Assembly (NCBI GenBank): GCA_003567625.1
Contig: PWZB01000158.1
Location: 1 to 36,431 of the forward strand
DNA length: 36,431 nt
Direction of reading: 5' to 3'
Source of the DNA: Bacteroidales bacterium
GTDB taxonomy: Bacteria > Bacteroidota > Bacteroidia > Bacteroidales > UBA7960
How positions within the stretch are numbered: position 1 is the first letter of the stretch; each line of letters begins with the position of its first letter. The notes beneath the pieces are model-generated. The model worked only from the letters and a program-made list of their open reading frames with translations. It ran no database searches and was not told the DNA's origin. This document shows positions 1 to 8,463 of this stretch, in pieces. The position numbers and the translations under genes were made by a program.

Positions 1-408
1 AGTTACCATAAAAACTTCATGGTTTTTTTGTTCGGCTTTTCTTGCCAGTGTTCCGATTATATCATCAGCTTCGTAGCCTTCTGCAATCAAAGCAGGTATA
101 TTGAATCCTTCAAGCATTTTAATGATATAGGGAATAGAAGTTTCAATATCTTCGGGCATATCTTCCCTGGTGGATTTATAATCCGCAAATTCGATATGGC
201 GTTGTGTAGGCTCCCGGCTGTCAAAAGCCACGGCAATGTGTGTGGGTTTTTCGTTTTTCAGCACATCGAGCAGGGTATTGCCAAAGCCAAATATTGCCGA
301 AGTGTTCATGCCCTGCGAGTTTATCCTTGGATTCCGGCTGAAAGCAAAATATGCCCTGTAGATCAACGCCATTGCATCCAGCAGAAAGAGTTTTTTTTCC
401 TGTGACAT
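1..408 (-). CDS. polA: DNA polymerase I, N-terminal part (runs off the window)
   Basis: This is the first 136 codons of DNA polymerase I, the enzyme that removes RNA primers and fills gaps in replication and repair. Only part of the 5'-3' exonuclease (FEN-like) domain is present. Visible landmarks are the N-terminal LFLLDAMALIYRAYFAF segment with its metal-binding Asp, then MNTSAIFGF, AVAFDSREPTQRH, KSTREDMPEDI and the acidic GYEADDIIGTLA motif, all in the usual order and spacing. The ATG at 408 gives MSQEKK and then the conserved core, so the start is well placed. A good Bacteroidota promoter lies just upstream (424-455). The polymerase domains lie beyond the left edge. No other family has this motif order, so the call is firm. 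Confidence 0.95.
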   Translation of the reverse strand, partial: MSQEKKLFLLDAMALIYRAYFAFSRNPRINSQGMNTSAIFGFGNTLLDVLKNEKPTHIAVAFDSREPTQRHIEFADYKSTREDMPEDIETSIPYIIKMLEGFNIPALIAEGYEADDIIGTLARKAEQKNHEVFMVT

Positions 409-423
409 GATATGTTTTTTTGG

Positions 424-455
424 CAAACCTACATATAATTTTGGTTCTTCTCAAA
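424..455 (-). promoter_or_regulatory. Predicted promoter of polA (Bacteroidota type)
   Basis: On the minus strand TTTG (452-455), a 20-base spacer and TAGGTTTG (424-431) match the Bacteroidota sigma-ABfr consensus TTTG-N19-TAnnTTTG. The -7 box ends 15 bases before the polA ATG, so the 5' leader would be very short. This is a motif match only, but it is the best two-box match in the window. Confidence 0.6.
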
Positions 456-624
456 TATGTTTATGCTAAAAGGTTATCAGCTCCTGTTTTGTGCATTGCA
501 GCACCCACTTTTCATCACCTGTTTGAGCAAGGCATAACCTGAGCTTGCAAAAATCAAAACCCTGATTAACTTTTTACTAAATACTATATGATTTGAAGGG
601 CTATTGTATGTTATTTTAAAATTT

Positions 625-882
625 TGCTCCGTAGGAGCAACCTGTTTGTAGTAGTAAATCGGTTACAATAAATAGCGAAAGCCACGTAGTGGCGACCCTG
701 TTTTATGGTATCAACAATTTATTTATGAAGCGAAATTTTTAAAATGATTTTTATTTTATGGCATTTAATTTGTTTATTTATTCTTAGCGGTATTCGCGCT
801 GTAGTTATAACAGGTCGCCACTACGTGGCTATTGGGTTGTCAATAATAATTCTACTACTACAAACAGGACACTCCGGAGTTG
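625..882. repeat. Inverted pair of a ~75-bp interspersed repeat in the 409-1057 non-coding region
   Basis: Two related units face each other. The left unit (625-701) holds a mini-palindrome GCTCC-GTA-GGAGC, then CCTGTTTGTAGTAGTAAA, then a second mini-palindrome GCCAC-GTA-GTGGC and GCGACC. The right unit (811-882) reads the same way on the other strand: ACTCCGGAGT, CCTGTTTGTAGTAGTA, GCCACGTAGTGGC, GCGACCTGTT. The units are separated by about 110 AT-rich bases. No terminal duplication or transposase is visible. An ORF across the right unit (744-971) is not convincing. Apart from the polA promoter I see nothing else in 409-1057. Confidence 0.65.
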
Positions 883-1057
883 TCTTGCAATTGTTTTTCG
901 TTATAAACATGTCAGTACAACAAAACTTCCTTTTTTTGTATATTGCAACACCCAAAATCCTACTATTTTAAAAAGTGAACAATAGAAAATCAGCCTTTTA
1001 ATAAAACAGTAATAACTTCATGCACAAAACGGGGGGGGTTAAGAATAAAAACCGCGA

Positions 1058-2539
1058 TCAATATCTGAATCCTACAGTCAGCATAAAAGCATTCCTGGTA
1101 AAATCATTTTCCATTGGACCTGTAAATTCGGCTCTGTATGGGTAATAGTCTTCACTTTGGAAGCTTATCATATAAGCCAGGTCAATAAAATAGTGTTTTT
1201 CTCTCATGCCAAAGCCGGCTGTTATTACCGATTGTTCCGTATTGTTAACATCCGGCCGGTATGGGTTTGAATAATAAGCATAACCGGCACGCAGAATAAA
1301 AGGTTGCATTGCCGGCAGCCTTAATTCACCCCCTGCCCTGACAACATGTTGTTCCTGGAGGTCATTCCGTATTATATTGTTTTCATCACTAAACATGTAA
1401 TCATCACTTCTGAGGCGGGTATTGGTATAATCAATATATTCATAATCAATATTGATCAATCCGTGCGTTCCAAATACAAAACCCATACTTCCTATGGCTT
1501 TTAGGGGTGTGTTAAGCTCATAGTCAAAGCGTCCTCTTATCGACTTGGCATTATATTTATACGTATCTCCATCTTTGTAAGTGATATCTGAGTCAACTTC
1601 CGTCCACCATTCATCTTTTAAATTAAAAAATGTGGGAGTATGTATTGCGGCCCCAAGCCGTATCATATCTGTAATGCGGTAAATGGCTCCAAGCTTGAAA
1701 TTTAAACCCGTTCCTGATGTTTTGAGGTTATATTTATATGAAAATGAATTTAAATATGGTATTGTATCTCTAAAGTCTGTTTCAGTGTGAGTGGTAACTT
1801 CTTCATATCTTACATAAGGGATCCCAAAAGTTGCGCCGATATAAAGCCGGTCGTTGTAATTTGCACCCATAGACAATAAAAACTCCCTGACAGAACCTTT
1901 GATGTTTGATTCCTGTCTTGTAAGCAATCCTCCTGTAGATGGGTCTATTTCCCAAAGTGGTTTATCGTTTATTGTATCATAAACGTAAATAAGGTCGGTT
2001 TCATAGGCAAGTTTTGTTGTAAAGGGGTCGAAATTTGCTGAAGTTCCTTCATCGATTGCTTGATCCAGCCAGTCGGTCAAAAGGGAATTGTCGGGGTTAA
2101 CGCCTTCGGTAAAGCGTCGGAAATTGAAGTTATTGTGCCGGTTAATGCCTATACCGAAGTTAATATTGCGCCACCCGGGAGTATCTGAGGCTTCTGAAGT
2201 CGAAAAAGAAAATATTCCCCCTAAGTTATGAATATTGAAATTGTATTGGTGGTCTTCATTATGAGTATTGTAATAATTTGAACCGACTTCATTATAATAG
2301 AGCGATGGGGTGAAGGATATTTCCGAACTACGGTAAACCCCGATACCGGCGGGGTTAATGCTCAGCGATGAAAAATCACCACCCAGCGCCCCGAACGAAC
2401 CTCCCATACTCATAAACCGGGCTGTACCCCCCGGGGTAATATAAGAATACCTTAAAGCATCCGTAATGTTTTGTGAATAAGTATTAATGGCTGTTATTGA
2501 AAATATCAAAGCCAATATGATCATGCATGTTTTTTTCAT
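1058..2539 (-). CDS. OmpP1/FadL/TodX-family outer membrane transport protein
   Basis: This is a predicted 14-stranded beta-barrel of the FadL type, which in other bacteria takes up hydrophobic molecules across the outer membrane; the substrate here is unknown. The ATG at 2539 gives a clean signal peptide (MKKTCMIILALIFSITA, cleavage near YSQ). An in-frame ATG 15 codons upstream (2584) would add a charged extension in front of it and is less likely. After cleavage comes the family N-terminus with RFMSMGGSFGALGGDFSSL and NPAGIGVYR, which forms the hatch in FadL. The rest alternates aromatic beta-strands and polar loops and ends in VGFRY, with the terminal aromatic typical of barrels. At 493 residues it is normal for Bacteroidota members. 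Its 3' end faces the non-coding repeat region. Confidence 0.85.
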   Translation of the reverse strand: MKKTCMIILALIFSITAINTYSQNITDALRYSYITPGGTARFMSMGGSFGALGGDFSSLSINPAGIGVYRSSEISFTPSLYYNEVGSNYYNTHNEDHQYNFNIHNLGGIFSFSTSEASDTPGWRNINFGIGINRHNNFNFRRFTEGVNPDNSLLTDWLDQAIDEGTSANFDPFTTKLAYETDLIYVYDTINDKPLWEIDPSTGGLLTRQESNIKGSVREFLLSMGANYNDRLYIGATFGIPYVRYEEVTTHTETDFRDTIPYLNSFSYKYNLKTSGTGLNFKLGAIYRITDMIRLGAAIHTPTFFNLKDEWWTEVDSDITYKDGDTYKYNAKSIRGRFDYELNTPLKAIGSMGFVFGTHGLINIDYEYIDYTNTRLRSDDYMFSDENNIIRNDLQEQHVVRAGGELRLPAMQPFILRAGYAYYSNPYRPDVNNTEQSVITAGFGMREKHYFIDLAYMISFQSEDYYPYRAEFTGPMENDFTRNAFMLTVGFRY

Positions 2540-2657
2540 ATATCTGTTTTTTGAGGTTACTTTTTGTTTTTGCTTTTCTATCATTTAGAATATAAACATC
2601 AACAATAAATTATTATTTGATTTTAATAATGTTTTGTTATATTTATTAATATTAAAC

Positions 2658-2714
2658 AAAGCTTCCCGTGTTATAGTTTGTTTGAGTTCAACATTTTTTA
2701 ACACGGGATGCTTT
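2658..2714 (-). terminator. Hairpin terminator after the lipoprotein gene
   Basis: TCCCGTGTTA (2664-2673) pairs with TAACACGGGA (2699-2708); after one mismatch AAAGC/GCTTT extends the stem. The loop is about 25 bases. It lies 35 bases past the lipoprotein stop and T-rich DNA follows on both strands, so it could work both ways. The long loop lowers confidence. Confidence 0.5.
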
Positions 2715-2748
2715 ATTTTTATTGTTGGTAAAAAATTACTGTTATTTT

Positions 2749-4257
2749 TTATCTGTTTCTGCTGCTGCTTCCGCCGCTACTACTTCTGCTGCCACCTGAG
2801 CTTCTGCCTGATGATCTTGAAGTTCCTGAACCACGGCTGGAGCTTCTGGAAGGTGAAACTCCGGAGCCTCTGCTGCTGCTTCTGCTGGGGCTTACAGACC
2901 TGCTGGGCGTACTCCTTGTTTGCGGACGGGCGCTTGGTGTGCTCCTGGTTTGTGGTCTTGTTTGGGGGCGTGCGCTTGGAGTACTCCTTTGCTGAGAAGG
3001 CGGTGTAACATTTTGAGGCCGCCTTTCGGAACTTTGAGGAGCAGCTTGCTGTCTCTGGCTTTCACGTTGCCGATCATCTGTCCTTGTTGTTGTTGGTGTC
3101 CTGCTGCTTTGCGGACGTGAATATTCCTGGGTGGACCTGGGCTGTTTATAGCTTGGTGATGTATAAGTCCTTTGGCTCCTTTGCTCAGGACTTGCCCCTG
3201 GTTGCCTTTCACCTGACGGGGCTTTTTGATCAGGTCGTGCATAGCGGCGCTCACCTTCTTCACGGGCTGTTCTTTCAGGAGCAGAATATTCGGGCGTTCT
3301 GCTTTTCTCTTGTGGTGATGCTTCACTAAACTCACGTTTATGCTGATCCTGAACTTCTTTCCTTTCCTTGGCTTGTTCGCGACTTTCGCCTAATTCAGAA
3401 AATTCAGCTGCTCTGCTATCGACATCAAGACTTTCTCGCGACACACCTTTTTGAGCTAAGGCTTCTTCGCTTCTTCTGAGGCTTTCAATGCGCTCTTCGT
3501 AAGAGGTTTGCCTGCCGGTTATACCCCTTTCGATAGTTTCTTCACCCCTTCTGATGTTTTCAATACGATCCTCATATGAGGCTAGCCTTCCGGTAACGCC
3601 TCTTTCCGCACCATGTGCGTAAGACCTGCCTGAAGGGTCGGCTGTGGTGCCGCCTCCTGTACCACGAGGCCCGTAATAATAATCAGTATATGTGGGATAG
3701 TGCCACCCATAAGAATACCATGAAGGGTGCTGGTACCATCCGTAATAATACCATGGCGAATATGGGTAATAGTAATAGGGGCGATGCCACCAATAGCCCA
3801 TTCCCCAGTAATAGCCATAATACCACTGGGTCCTCCACCACGGGTAGTAATAATACCTACCTGTATAGTGCCATGGATGCCAGTAAAACCTCATATCGTA
3901 CCTGTGGAAAGGTGAAGAATACAAATAATCAAAATTGGGGCCGTAATAATGATGTTCAATATAAACACCTTCTGCTACTTCGTAATGGGTTTCGGCTTCT
4001 TCCTCATAATACTCTTCTTCAGGTTCTTCCTGCTCATTGTTCTTGTACGGCTGATTATTATAATCGCTATATGCCTTATCAGCCGGTAATTCAACGGCCC
4101 TGGCTTCCTTGCGTATATCTGCATCAGCATATGTATCAGAGACCCTTGGCGTGTAATAAATATCATCATGTGTGCCTGTAAGGTCATAGGTTGAAGAACA
4201 TGCTGAAAGCAATAAACCTGTAAATGTTGCTAATATTAATTTTGTTAAAGTTTTCAT
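2749..4257 (-). CDS. Tyr/Trp/His-rich lipoprotein with a long Arg/Ser/Pro/Gln tail
   Basis: A 502-residue lipoprotein of unknown function. The signal peptide ends in a lipobox, GLLLSAC, with Cys20 as the lipidation site. Parts in order: a polar stretch; an acidic patch rich in Glu (about 75-95); an aromatic block (about 100-200) of Tyr, Trp, His and Pro with repeated W/Y-Y-Y-P-W motifs; a helical, charged section with two near-copies of GITGR/GVTGR-(x)SYE(E/D)RIE; and a tail of about 170 residues of Ser, Arg, Pro, Gln and Thr ending in SPSRSSSRGSG repeats. A strong Shine-Dalgarno GGGAGG sits 8 bases before the ATG, which is rare in this phylum and suggests high expression. The composition suggests surface adhesion or polyelectrolyte binding, but that is only an inference. 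I do not recognise a named family. Confidence 0.8.
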   Translation of the reverse strand: MKTLTKLILATFTGLLLSACSSTYDLTGTHDDIYYTPRVSDTYADADIRKEARAVELPADKAYSDYNNQPYKNNEQEEPEEEYYEEEAETHYEVAEGVYIEHHYYGPNFDYLYSSPFHRYDMRFYWHPWHYTGRYYYYPWWRTQWYYGYYWGMGYWWHRPYYYYPYSPWYYYGWYQHPSWYSYGWHYPTYTDYYYGPRGTGGGTTADPSGRSYAHGAERGVTGRLASYEDRIENIRRGEETIERGITGRQTSYEERIESLRRSEEALAQKGVSRESLDVDSRAAEFSELGESREQAKERKEVQDQHKREFSEASPQEKSRTPEYSAPERTAREEGERRYARPDQKAPSGERQPGASPEQRSQRTYTSPSYKQPRSTQEYSRPQSSRTPTTTRTDDRQRESQRQQAAPQSSERRPQNVTPPSQQRSTPSARPQTRPQTRSTPSARPQTRSTPSRSVSPSRSSSRGSGVSPSRSSSRGSGTSRSSGRSSGGSRSSSGGSSSRNR

Positions 4258-4378
4258 AACTTGGTCCTCCCTGGTATTTTAATACGGTTTTTATTGCGGT
4301 ATATTTTATTTTTTTTTCTTTTTTGTTCGATTCCTATATTTTAATTATTAAACATCTATTTTTTTGATCATATTTTTT

Positions 4379-4386
4379 TAAATTTG
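4379..4386 (+). promoter_or_regulatory. Predicted -7 box for proS
   Basis: TAAATTTG matches the Bacteroidota -7 consensus TAnnTTTG, 48 bases before the proS ATG. I see no good -33 box at the expected spacing, so the match is partial. Confidence 0.4.
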
Positions 4387-4434
4387 CCCGTTATATCTAT
4401 TATAAAAAGCAACAAATATCATACCATAATCCCT

Positions 4435-5913
4435 ATGGCAAAAGACTTTTTTACAAGAGAGGAGAATTATTCCAGGTGGTATAACGATATAGTCCTGAAA
4501 GCCGGTCTGGCAGAGACTTCGGCAGTAAGAGGATGCATGGTGATAAAACCATATGGTTATGCTATTTGGGAAAAAATGCAGTCGGCCTTGGACAAAATGT
4601 TTAAAGATACGGGACATTCCAATGCTTACTTTCCAATTTTCATACCAAAATCGTTTTTAAACAAGGAGGCGGATCATGTTGAAGGTTTTGCCAAGGAGTG
4701 TGCGGTAGTAACGCATTACCGGTTAAAAAACGATCCTTCGGGCAAGGGTATTATAGTTGATGAAGATGCTCGTCTTGAGGAGGAGTTAATTATACGTCCT
4801 ACGTCGGAAACCATCATTTGGGATACATATCGCAAATGGGTGCAATCATACCGTGATCTTCCCATCCTGGTAAATCAGTGGGCTAATGTTGTCAGGTGGG
4901 AGATGCGTACGCGTATGTTTTTACGCACGACAGAGTTTTTGTGGCAGGAGGGCCATACTGCACATGCAACAAAGGAAGAAGCTGTGGAAGAGACTCTCAG
5001 AATGCTTGATGTTTATACTGAGTTTGCCGAAAAACATATGGCAATTCCCGTAATCAAAGGGTTGAAATCGGAAAACGAACGGTTCGCGGGAGCCGTTGAC
5101 ACATATTGTATAGAAGCTCTTATGCAAGATGGTAAAGCTTTACAGGCCGGGACTTCGCACTTTTTGGGGCAAAACTTTGCAAAAGCCTTCGATGTTAAAT
5201 TCAGCAACAAGGCCGGAAGTATGGAATATGTCTGGGCAACATCATGGGGCGTGTCAACAAGGCTGGTAGGAGCACTAATTATGGCCCACTCGGATGACAA
5301 CGGATTGGTCCTGCCGCCAAAACTCGCACCCATACAAGTAGTTATAGTGCCGATATACAAAAGCAGTGAAGAGTATCAAAAGGTTTGTGAAAAAGCATAT
5401 GAAATAAAAAATATGCTTGATGCAAAAAACATTTCAGTAAAGGTTGATGACCGAGATACGCATAAACCCGGATGGAAATTTAATGAATATGAGTTTAAAG
5501 GGGTGCCAATCAGGATAGCTATCGGTATGCGTGATTTGGAAAACAAAACCGTTGAAATTGCCAGGCGCGATACTTTGGAAAAAGCATCATATCAGCAAGC
5601 CGATATAGCAAACAAAATCGAACATCTTCTGGAAGCCATTCAAGATAATCTGTTCCGCAAAGCTTTGGCTTTCAGGGAAGATAATACCATAAAAGTTGAC
5701 AAATGGGAAGATTTTAAGAGTGTTCTTGATAGCCGGGGAGGGTTTATTATGGCTCACTGGGATGGTACTGCCGAAACAGAAGAGAAAATAAAAGAAGAAA
5801 CCAAAGCCACCATCAGATGCATCCCGTTTGAAAATAAAAATAGTGAAAAGGGAAAATGCATATATTCAGGTGAACCTTCAAACCAAAGAGTGATTTTTGC
5901 CAGGGCATATTAA
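4435..5913 (+). CDS. proS: Prolyl-tRNA synthetase (archaeal/eukaryotic-type)
   Basis: This enzyme charges tRNA(Pro) with proline in the cytoplasm. It is a class II synthetase of the short, archaeal/eukaryote-like form usual in Bacteroidota, without the editing insertion of the E. coli type. The 492-residue length fits. It opens [18 protein letters not shown] and has the motif 2 loop [16 protein letters not shown] (Arg164, Glu167), the motif 3 region [20 protein letters not shown], an anticodon-binding domain from [10 protein letters not shown] and the family C-terminal zinc-like domain ending in Tyr (RVIFARAY). The ATG at 4435 is chosen over a TTG at 4384 because the family N-terminus begins there. 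A SPOR-domain gene follows 56 bases downstream with its own -7 box. Confidence 0.97.
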   Translation: MAKDFFTREENYSRWYNDIVLKAGLAETSAVRGCMVIKPYGYAIWEKMQSALDKMFKDTGHSNAYFPIFIPKSFLNKEADHVEGFAKECAVVTHYRLKNDPSGKGIIVDEDARLEEELIIRPTSETIIWDTYRKWVQSYRDLPILVNQWANVVRWEMRTRMFLRTTEFLWQEGHTAHATKEEAVEETLRMLDVYTEFAEKHMAIPVIKGLKSENERFAGAVDTYCIEALMQDGKALQAGTSHFLGQNFAKAFDVKFSNKAGSMEYVWATSWGVSTRLVGALIMAHSDDNGLVLPPKLAPIQVVIVPIYKSSEEYQKVCEKAYEIKNMLDAKNISVKVDDRDTHKPGWKFNEYEFKGVPIRIAIGMRDLENKTVEIARRDTLEKASYQQADIANKIEHLLEAIQDNLFRKALAFREDNTIKVDKWEDFKSVLDSRGGFIMAHWDGTAETEEKIKEETKATIRCIPFENKNSEKGKCIYSGEPSNQRVIFARAY

Positions 5914-5937
5914 TGTTTTTACTTGAAATTTCATTAT

Positions 5938-5945
5938 TATCTTTG
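5938..5945 (+). promoter_or_regulatory. Predicted -7 box for the SPOR-domain gene
   Basis: TATCTTTG matches TAnnTTTG, 24 bases before the ATG at 5970. This suggests the gene has its own promoter besides any read-through from proS. The -33 region is not recognisable. Confidence 0.4.
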
Positions 5946-5969
5946 TACTAAATTTATCAGTTTATCACG

Positions 5970-6380
5970 ATGAAAAAGATCCTATTGCTGTCATTAGCAT
6001 TGATTTTTGCCAGTTTTATATCTTATTCGCAAACACCCGGGGGGAAAGTTAAGGTTGTCCAGGACGAAAGGATTGAATGGTTGATCAAACAACATAAGCA
6101 AATTAATGAAAGTCAAAAAGGGGTGCCGGGATTCAGGGTTCAGATTTATTCTGACTCGGGCAGTCGTTCCAGGCTCCGAACAGAAAAAGAGAAAGCGGAA
6201 TTTGAAAAAAAATATCCCGAAACGGGCTCATACCTTATTTATGAAGAACCCTATTTTAAGATCAGGGTTGGAAATTTCCGCACCCGGCTCGATGCCAGAA
6301 GGTTTTTGGAAAAAATATCCTCCCAATATGAGTATGCCTTTATTGTTCCTGATGATATTGAATATCCTGACTTTGAGTAG
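5970..6380 (+). CDS. Secreted SPOR-domain protein
   Basis: A 136-residue exported protein. The signal peptide is MKKILLLSLALIFASFISYS with cleavage near SQ. A short charged linker (about 25-48) leads to one SPOR domain (about 52-130): GFRVQIYSDSGSRSRL starts the first strand, a Lys/Glu-rich helix follows, then YFKIRVGNFRTRLDARRFLEKI, the usual second half. SPOR domains bind glycan strands of peptidoglycan that lack stem peptides, so a periplasmic cell-wall role is likely. No catalytic domain is attached. Its place right after proS may mean co-transcription. The family call is firm, the exact role is not. Confidence 0.87.
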   Translation: MKKILLLSLALIFASFISYSQTPGGKVKVVQDERIEWLIKQHKQINESQKGVPGFRVQIYSDSGSRSRLRTEKEKAEFEKKYPETGSYLIYEEPYFKIRVGNFRTRLDARRFLEKISSQYEYAFIVPDDIEYPDFE

Positions 6381-6413
6381 TCTGTTTGATAAGTTGAATT
6401 TAGAATTTTGAAA

Positions 6414-7399
6414 TTAGAAATCTATTAAATTCTTTTCAATGACGGGATAAACATCATCTGTTTCTGCTTCTATTTGGATTGTATGATGCAAGGCAGATAT
6501 AACCTTTGTAAAATATTGAGGGTTGTCAATTTCTTTACCGGCTTTTAGCCTGTCGCTAATATATTTTTTAATGACTTGATAGCCGCCAATCTGATAGTTC
6601 CACAGCTCAGGCGAAACATTGTCAAAATATTTGTTATTGTTGATATAAACACGTTGTTTTTTTCATCATAAATAACTTTTTCAATACGGTTGTTGGTGCC
6701 TTCACCGTGAAACTTCGACACGGGAGCTTCAAGCATATTGCTTTCCATCAAATGCAAATCAACAAGCTGTTTTCCGAAACTCGCCATTTTTTTGAATACC
6801 TTATAATCAGCGGTAAATGGCACTCTCGGAAAGTCAATTTTTAAAAACTCCGCATATTTCAAACGATAGATATTGCTGAAAAAGATACCGTATCACTAGT
6901 GTCCGATTAAAATTATTAAAAATGTTTGTTTTCCTTTAATAACAGTCATTACAAAAGGTATTATAAAAAATTGATTAGAAACTAAAATTAATTATAGCCA
7001 CTAAGAATCAAAGGCTCTAAGATTCACAAAGATTTGAATTTCTGCACGTTACTCTTCGTGTTTCTTTGTGTTTTTGTGACTTTGTGGCTAAATTAATTTT
7101 AATCGGACACTAGTGATACCGTATATGTAATAAAATATTTCTTCGGGTATGAGTCTTTTTTTGTAAGTTTTATTCAGCTTTTCATAAAGGGCTTTATCAA
7201 TATTCGGCTTTTTGTCCTTGCTGTCATATTTGGTTTCGGGTTGAAAAACCATCATTGACTGGTAGTAGGATTTTTTGGTGATTTTTTCTTTGTATAAGTA
7301 TAATGGAAATAAATAACCGCTACCATATCTGCCTGCACTACCGGTCGCATCACCTTTATTTATGGTTCTTTGGATGTTATTTAAGTATTCTTTAAGCAT
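6414..7399 (-). pseudogene. Remnant of a type ISP restriction-modification enzyme (C-terminal part), disrupted
   Basis: Two minus-strand pieces form one broken gene. The first (7399 to 7116) reads SGYLFPLYLYKEK and then PEEIFYYIYG; the second (from 6884) reads NIYRLKYAEFLKIDFPRVP, then KQLVDLHLMES. That is the C-terminal part of large type ISP/type IIL-like restriction-methylation enzymes. The pieces are split by the element at 6894-7115. Removing it with one copy of the 9-bp duplication rejoins GIFFSNIYR in frame. A second lesion is a frameshift at a run of seven A at 6658-6664 (minus strand). Adding one A gives QRVYINNNKYFDNVSPELW, then NYQIGGYQV and a natural stop at 6414. The N-terminus, with methylase and helicase or nuclease domains, is missing. 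An in-frame TAG lies about 40 bases upstream of the ATG at 7399, so no active enzyme can be made. Confidence 0.8.
6894..7115. mobile_element. 222-bp MITE-like element with perfect terminal repeats and 9-bp target duplication
   Basis: The ends are perfect inverted repeats of 21 bases that start CACTAGTGTCCGATTAAA. The direct repeat ATACCGTAT flanks it on both sides (6885-6893 and 7116-7124). The inside has no ORF. Near the right end it holds a degenerate inverted pair of AGCCAC(T/A)AAG and CTTTGTGGCT type with CACAAAGA-like runs. It is a non-autonomous element, presumably moved by a transposase encoded elsewhere. I cannot assign the parent insertion sequence family; the 9-bp duplication is compatible with IS4-type and some other elements. 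Confidence 0.85.
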
Positions 7400-7452
7400 T
7401 GTAGAATTTTTGAGGCTGCAATTTACTAACTAAATATTAACAATGACAGTAT

Positions 7453-7578
7453 TCAGCCTTCTGAATCCTTATCGTTTTTGTTGCTTTTCTTCATTCTCAT
7501 TTTTTCTTCAACATTGAAAAGGTCGGAAAGTCTGGCATTAAGAAGTCCAATATTGAATTTTTGAAAATTGGAATTTAT
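7453..7578 (-). other. Short open stretch, possible 3' remnant of a lost gene
   Basis: An open frame of 41 codons with no plausible start codon at its head. It reads NIGLLNARLSDLFNVEEK and then a Lys/Asn-rich end before TGA. It sits between the broken restriction gene and the truncated repeat at 7588-7679. It may be the tail of a gene lost in the same rearrangement, or chance. I do not recognise it. Confidence 0.25.
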
Positions 7579-7587
7579 TTACTCACA

Positions 7588-7679
7588 TAATTTATTATTT
7601 AATTGGTGTTCGTGATCTCACAATGTTACTCCCTTCGGTCGTGGTCTCCCGTTGGTCGGCATGCTCGGTAGAGTTTTGA
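7588..7679 (-). repeat. Truncated third copy of the ~241-bp interspersed repeat
   Basis: This stretch matches, in reverse orientation, the left-central part of the repeats at 17036-17277 and 31315-31555. The shared core includes TTACTCCCTTCGGTCGTGG, CTCCCGTTGGTCGGC and the GTGTTC(G/A)(T/C)GA(T/G)CTC segment. The terminal repeats are missing, so it is a decayed fragment. It ends against the stop codon of the CAP-domain gene. Confidence 0.75.
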
Positions 7680-8297
7680 TTATTGTTCACATCTTTCGGG
7701 CTCGCCTTCATCGTCTGTTTTTTCCCCAAACCAGACCGTGACATATTCTTTATAAATGCCTATACCGATAGCGTTCCATTCGATATTACTGAATATTCCC
7801 GCATTAATAATTATGTTGTTGTGTGCCGGGCTTTGTTTCCAGCTATCCAGTGATTCACTTGCCATGGAAATTTCACCCGTAACGGGCGACATATAGAAAA
7901 CTATTTCATAACCATATCCTTTATAATTGCTGATCTCTCGCGGCTTGTTCCACATACATTCTGCATTGGCATGATCGTAAGTGTAGCAACAAGGCTCCCA
8001 GTCGCCTTTTGCCGACCAGCTATGCATATTGCACAAATCTTCATAATGCGGATTATTGTAATAAAGATCGGCAGCATGTGTTTTTGCTACTTTTGTCAGA
8101 TTCAAGCTTAAAGGGATCGGGCTTAAACCCCGACTGTCGCGATATTCATTGATCAGGCGGTGCAGTTTGGCTTCTTCACGGGTAATGCAGACTTCATCAA
8201 ATTCAATTTGAATGAAAGTGGGGCCTCCCCCGATTACAGGGAAAAAAAACAAAAGCAAAAATTTTGCTGAAAATAAACGAATAAATCTCATTTGCAT
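7680..8297 (-). CDS. Exported CAP-domain (SCP/PR-1-like) protein
   Basis: A 205-residue protein of the CAP superfamily, usually secreted. A hydrophobic N-terminus (about 5-22) is a likely signal peptide or anchor; translation could start at Met1 or Met3. The CAP domain spans about 42-192. The four conserved positions can be seen: His92 in NMHSWS, Glu131 in GYEIVF, and SWKQSPAH with His159, followed by AIGIGIYKEYVTVWFGE, the typical final strands. Several Cys (89, 103, 104, 114) could form disulfides. Bacterial CAP proteins are poorly understood; lipid binding or peptidase roles have been suggested for relatives. It stands alone between the decayed restriction region and asnS. Confidence 0.85.
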   Translation of the reverse strand: MQMRFIRLFSAKFLLLFFFPVIGGGPTFIQIEFDEVCITREEAKLHRLINEYRDSRGLSPIPLSLNLTKVAKTHAADLYYNNPHYEDLCNMHSWSAKGDWEPCCYTYDHANAECMWNKPREISNYKGYGYEIVFYMSPVTGEISMASESLDSWKQSPAHNNIIINAGIFSNIEWNAIGIGIYKEYVTVWFGEKTDDEGEPERCEQ

Positions 8298-8425
8298 CTC
8301 TTCTTTGTATTATTGTTAAAACCCAAAGGAACACTAAACAAATTTAGGTATTTTTTAAAAGTAAACGTAATCTATTATAAATATTTTTGTTTTGGGAAGG
8401 ATATCTCATCAATGATAAAATATTT

Positions 8426-8433
8426 TAATTTTG
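8426..8433 (+). promoter_or_regulatory. Predicted -7 box for asnS
   Basis: TAATTTTG fits TAnnTTTG and ends 30 bases before the asnS ATG. No clear -33 box at the usual spacing. Confidence 0.4.
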
Positions 8434-8463
8434 CATTTTAATAATTGATAAAAGCATTTTTTA

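Noticed and set aside
744..971. 75-residue ORF in the polA-side non-coding region
   Set aside because: It runs through the right-hand repeat unit, is hydrophobic by AT bias and has no recognisable family or start signal.
1031..1038. Run of eight G next to the FadL-like gene, considered as a phase-variable tract
   Set aside because: It lies downstream of the stop codon and outside any promoter spacer, so length changes would have no obvious effect.
3615..4181. 188-residue ORF opposite the lipoprotein gene
   Set aside because: It is a by-product of the Tyr/Trp-rich codons on the other strand; its sequence is low-complexity and unlike any protein.
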